Origin: an uncultured bacterium
Lineage (GTDB): Bacteria; Cyanobacteriota; Vampirovibrionia; Gastranaerophilales; Gastranaerophilaceae
DNA: 25,580 bases
Reading direction: 5' to 3'
Assembly: GCA_900554095.1 (NCBI GenBank)
Contig: USGC01000006.1
Coordinates: 1 to 25,580 of the forward strand
Shown: in pieces, positions 23,000 through 25,580 of the stretch
Layout of the letters: each line of letters opens with the position of its first letter
How positions within the stretch are numbered: position 1 is the first letter of the stretch
Made by a program: the position numbers and the translations under genes
Notes under the pieces: model-generated
Told to the model about the DNA's origin: nothing
The model's database searches: none
Seen by the model: only the letters and a program-made list of their open reading frames with translations

Positions 23000-24790
23000 C
23001 TAACCGATTGTAACTAATACATCGCCTGTATTTACTTTATTACCTACTTCAATTTCAACAGATTTAACAGTACCTGAAACAGGTGATTTAATTTCTGTTT
23101 CCATTTTCATTGCTTCGACGACAGCCAAAACATCGCCTTCTGCAATGTTGTCTCCGATTGAAACAAGTACTTTTAGCACATTTCCAGGTAATGCCGCTTT
23201 AACAGGGGTAGCTTCACCGGAAGAAGCGGCAGTTGTAGAAGCTTCAATGCCTGCTTTAACATCAACATCGTATAATTTTCCGTTGACAGTAGCTTTTTTA
23301 CCTTCGATTGCAACAGAGTATTTTTTACCGTTAACAGTAACTGTATAACCATTTGAAGATTCAACTTTTTCTTCTTTTTCGCCCTCAGTGCATTTTCTAA
23401 CACCGATTGTGCCTTTGCCTTGAAGGAATAATATGCCTTTTTCTTTACAAGCTGCTGAGATGAAGATATTTTCATCACTAACAGGAAGGCCTGCCTCTTG
23501 AAGGCGTTTTGTTGCGGCTGCAATACCTTTGTTAGGATCTTTGTCATTCAAATCAACAACTGTTTCAGTTGTAGGCTGCAAGTTTAGCTGTTCTGAAGCT
23601 ATTCTTACAACTTCGCTGTCTGGTTCGCAAGGAGTTTTTCCGAAATATCCGAGAACCATTTTGCCATAACCTTCTGCAATTTTTTTCCAAGGGCCGAACA
23701 TTACGTTGTTGAATGCTTGTTGGAAATAGAATTGTGAAACCGGAGTTACAGAAGTTCCGAAACCGCCTTTCATAACAACTTCTTTCATAGCTGCAACAAC
23801 TTCCGGGAATTTGTCCATCAAGTTGTTATCACGAAGCATTTGAGTGTTAGCCGTTAAAGCCCCACCCGGTAACGGTGATTGAATAATCATCGGATTTACA
23901 GCCAAAGCTTCTGGAGGCAGGAAGTAATCTTTCATACATTCTTTGAAAATTTCTTCTGTTTCAAGGATTTTTTCAACATCAATGCCTAAATCGTAATCTG
24001 TTCCTTTTAAAGCGTGCCACATAGAAACAATATCAGGCTGAGCTGTTCCGCCGGAAACCGGTTTCATAGATAGGTCAACGCCATCAGCGCCACCGTCAAG
24101 AGCCGCAATATAAGCAGCTAATCCTGTTCCTGCTGTTTCGTGCGAGTGGAAGCGGATGTGAGCGTCTTCGCCCAGAATTTCTCTTGTACGTTTAATTGTT
24201 TCGTAAACTTTTCTAGGGTTCGAAGTTCCGGAAGCATCTTTAAATGCCAAGCTGTCAAATGGAATTCCGGCATCGAGAATATTTCTCAAAACTCTTTCAT
24301 AGAATGCAACGTCATGCGCGCCTTCACATCCAAACGGAAGTTCCATCATTGTTATTGTAACTTCGTGTTTCAATCCGTTATCACGAATACATTGACCTGA
24401 GTAAATAAGGTTATTTACGTCGTTTAATGCATCAAAGTTTCTGACAGTTGTAACACCGTGTTTTTTAAACATTTTGGCATGAAGATTGATAATATCTCTG
24501 GGCTGAGAGTCTAATCCAACAACGTTTACGCCGCGGGCCAGTGATTGCAAATTGATATCAGGTCCAACTGCTGCTCTAATCTTATCCATTGTTTCAAACG
24601 CATTTTCGTTACAGTAAAAAATTGGTGATTGAAATCTTGCACCGCCTGCAACTTCAAAATGTCTAATACCTGCATTTACAGCAGCTTGAAGCGCCGGAAG
24701 AAAGTCATCTACAAATACACGAGCACCATAGACAGACTGGAAGCCGTCTCTAAATGAGGTGTCCATAACCTTAATAAGTTTTTTTCCCAT
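23000..24790 (-). CDS. oadA: Oxaloacetate decarboxylase alpha subunit (carboxyltransferase plus biotin carrier)
   Basis: Transfers the carboxyl group of oxaloacetate to biotin and carries it to OadB. The TIM-barrel carboxyltransferase domain (about 1-300) has metal ligands D10 (MDTSFRDGFQS), H215 and H217 (HSHETAG) and K184 in AFKDASG. The PYC/OadA domain follows (about 300-460), then a short linker and a biotinyl domain whose AMKM lysine is K562, 34 residues before the end, as usual. The wording of the active-site strand (DGFQSVYGAR, then EVAGGARF) departs from the common DAHQSLLATR and GGATF, so this is a variant branch and another 2-oxo acid or pyruvate carboxylation is conceivable. ATG 24790 follows GAAAGGA; an in-frame TTG at 24808 overlaps it. 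596 residues is a normal length. Confidence 0.93.
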   Translation of the reverse strand: MGKKLIKVMDTSFRDGFQSVYGARVFVDDFLPALQAAVNAGIRHFEVAGGARFQSPIFYCNENAFETMDKIRAAVGPDINLQSLARGVNVVGLDSQPRDIINLHAKMFKKHGVTTVRNFDALNDVNNLIYSGQCIRDNGLKHEVTITMMELPFGCEGAHDVAFYERVLRNILDAGIPFDSLAFKDASGTSNPRKVYETIKRTREILGEDAHIRFHSHETAGTGLAAYIAALDGGADGVDLSMKPVSGGTAQPDIVSMWHALKGTDYDLGIDVEKILETEEIFKECMKDYFLPPEALAVNPMIIQSPLPGGALTANTQMLRDNNLMDKFPEVVAAMKEVVMKGGFGTSVTPVSQFYFQQAFNNVMFGPWKKIAEGYGKMVLGYFGKTPCEPDSEVVRIASEQLNLQPTTETVVDLNDKDPNKGIAAATKRLQEAGLPVSDENIFISAACKEKGILFLQGKGTIGVRKCTEGEKEEKVESSNGYTVTVNGKKYSVAIEGKKATVNGKLYDVDVKAGIEASTTAASSGEATPVKAALPGNVLKVLVSIGDNIAEGDVLAVVEAMKMETEIKSPVSGTVKSVEIEVGNKVNTGDVLVTIG

Positions 24791-24821
24791 AATTTTATAT
24801 CCTTTCAAATTATACTAAAAT

Positions 24822-25067
24822 TTAACCTTTTGCATAAGCAATTGCAATTGCAGCAGCAATTGCTTCTTCATCTGAAGCATTGGTTCTTTTTACTGGTTTT
24901 GTAACGCTGTTTGTCAATTCCGGGAATATTTTATTCAAATACCCGACGATTTTTGACATCACACCCATTGCAAAAACCAAAATACATAAAAATGAAAATA
25001 CAACGCCCATACCTATCAACATAAGTATTAAGCCCTGATTTAATAGCTGTAAACTGTCTTGAGTCAT
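24822..25067 (-). CDS. oadG: Oxaloacetate decarboxylase gamma subunit
   Basis: A small single-helix protein that holds the alpha and beta subunits together in the sodium pump; in characterised enzymes the gamma tail binds zinc and speeds carboxyl transfer. The 81 residues show one membrane helix (about 11-36, with LIGMGVVFSFLCILV) and the characteristic C-terminal EEAIAAAIAIAYAKG. GGAG lies seven bases before the ATG. The start overlaps the birA stop as ATGA, and oadA begins 31 bases downstream. Confidence 0.92.
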   Translation of the reverse strand: MTQDSLQLLNQGLILMLIGMGVVFSFLCILVFAMGVMSKIVGYLNKIFPELTNSVTKPVKRTNASDEEAIAAAIAIAYAKG

Positions 25068-25580
25068 AATATATCTCCTATTGTAAGTACAAATTCTTTA
25101 TTATTATTTTGTAAAATTAAAGCGCCCTCATCATTAACAGCCTTAACTTTGCCTTTTTTTTGTTCATTGAAAACTTGAACACAAACATCTTTTCCAATAA
25201 AATTTGCTCGTTTCAAATAGTCAAGTTTGATAAATTCAAAGCCTTTTTGAATAAATTCATCATAATGTAAGAAAAATTCATCCAAAAGCTCTTGTGAAAT
25301 TATTGTATCATTAACAAAATCTTTTTTTAACTCAATATTTAATGCAGTTGCAACTTTATCTGAAATCGTTGAAAGCTGCTCTTTGTTTGAATTTACGTTA
25401 ATTCCAATCCCTAAAATAAGGCCTTTAAAACAATTTCCCTGCATGACTGTTTCAGAAAGAATACCGGCAATTTTTGCGCCATCAATCAAAACATCATTTG
25501 GCCATTTAATTTCCGGCTCAAGCCCATGCCTTTCCAAAATTTTGCACAGAACAATCGATAAATATTGTGTCAAATTAGAA
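25064..25580 (-). CDS. birA: Biotin-protein ligase, N-terminus outside the window
   Basis: Activates biotin with ATP and attaches it to the AMKM lysine of biotin carrier domains. The visible part is the C-terminal 171 residues; the frame stays open to the window edge, so the true start and the first catalytic segment (including GRGR-type biotin loop) are beyond it. EIKWPNDVLIDGAKIAGILS and GLILGIGINVN are diagnostic of the BPL catalytic domain, and the last 50 residues fit the small C-terminal domain. Whether an N-terminal DNA-binding domain exists cannot be told. The stop overlaps the oadG start (ATGA), so the ligase is coupled to the biotin enzyme it presumably modifies. Confidence 0.93.
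   Translation of the reverse strand, partial: SNLTQYLSIVLCKILERHGLEPEIKWPNDVLIDGAKIAGILSETVMQGNCFKGLILGIGINVNSNKEQLSTISDKVATALNIELKKDFVNDTIISQELLDEFFLHYDEFIQKGFEFIKLDYLKRANFIGKDVCVQVFNEQKKGKVKAVNDEGALILQNNNKEFVLTIGDIL

Overview
The window is a 25.6 kb stretch of an AT-rich bacterial chromosome. It is densely coded, with gaps no longer than about 140 bases, and shows no tRNA, rRNA, CRISPR array, insertion sequence or phage module. Several traits point to a gut-type Gastranaerophilales (Melainabacteria/Vampirovibrionia) or a close relative: several unrecognised proteins with a short N-terminal leader ending in an F-G or F-T motif, the family of the first gene (N-terminal A-S-Q-A-R helix), and a biotin-dependent decarboxylase operon. 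This assignment is recognition plus inference; no marker gene was compared.

Layout. (1) 145-1191: an unrecognised, probably well-expressed protein with helical ends, closed by a clear terminator. (2) 1291-1860, minus: a small repeat protein. (3) 2000-8123: smc-scpA-scpB, the condensin complex, overlapping at each junction and followed by a membrane-anchored metzincin protease with TPRs. (4) 8217-11469: a COG2509-type FAD protein with its own terminator, then an orphan histidine kinase whose promoter abuts its start codon. (5) 11548-13143, minus: a large TPR protein, divergent from (6) a DRE-TIM acyltransferase of the homocitrate/isopropylmalate synthase type (13229-14533), a secreted or lipoprotein-like hypothetical, and a LeuC/homoaconitase-type large subunit (15566-16807). 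(7) 16906-18069: an ECF sigma factor with a zinc-type membrane anti-sigma factor. (8) 18066-21284, minus: two overlapping membrane proteins that look like diverged copies, GlgC, and a formyltransferase-fold protein lacking a catalytic aspartate and carrying a cysteine-rich tail. (9) 21393-21755: a small F-G-leader protein and a bidirectional terminator. (10) 21802-25580, minus: birA(partial)-oadG-oadA-oadB, a biotin ligase with a sodium-pumping carboxylic acid decarboxylase.

The metabolic genes suit a fermentative anaerobe: the Oad complex would turn oxaloacetate decarboxylation into a sodium gradient, BirA would biotinylate OadA, GlgC would commit glucose-1-phosphate to glycogen, and the synthase and aconitase-fold pair would extend or isomerise 2-oxo acids. 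The strongest unexplained items are the altered PurN-like protein, the recurring F-G/F-T leader, the paired membrane proteins beside the sigma operon, the protease attached to the condensin operon, and two genes predicted to be read from leaderless transcripts. Start codons were chosen by ribosome binding sites and family alignment from memory; promoter calls are by eye.
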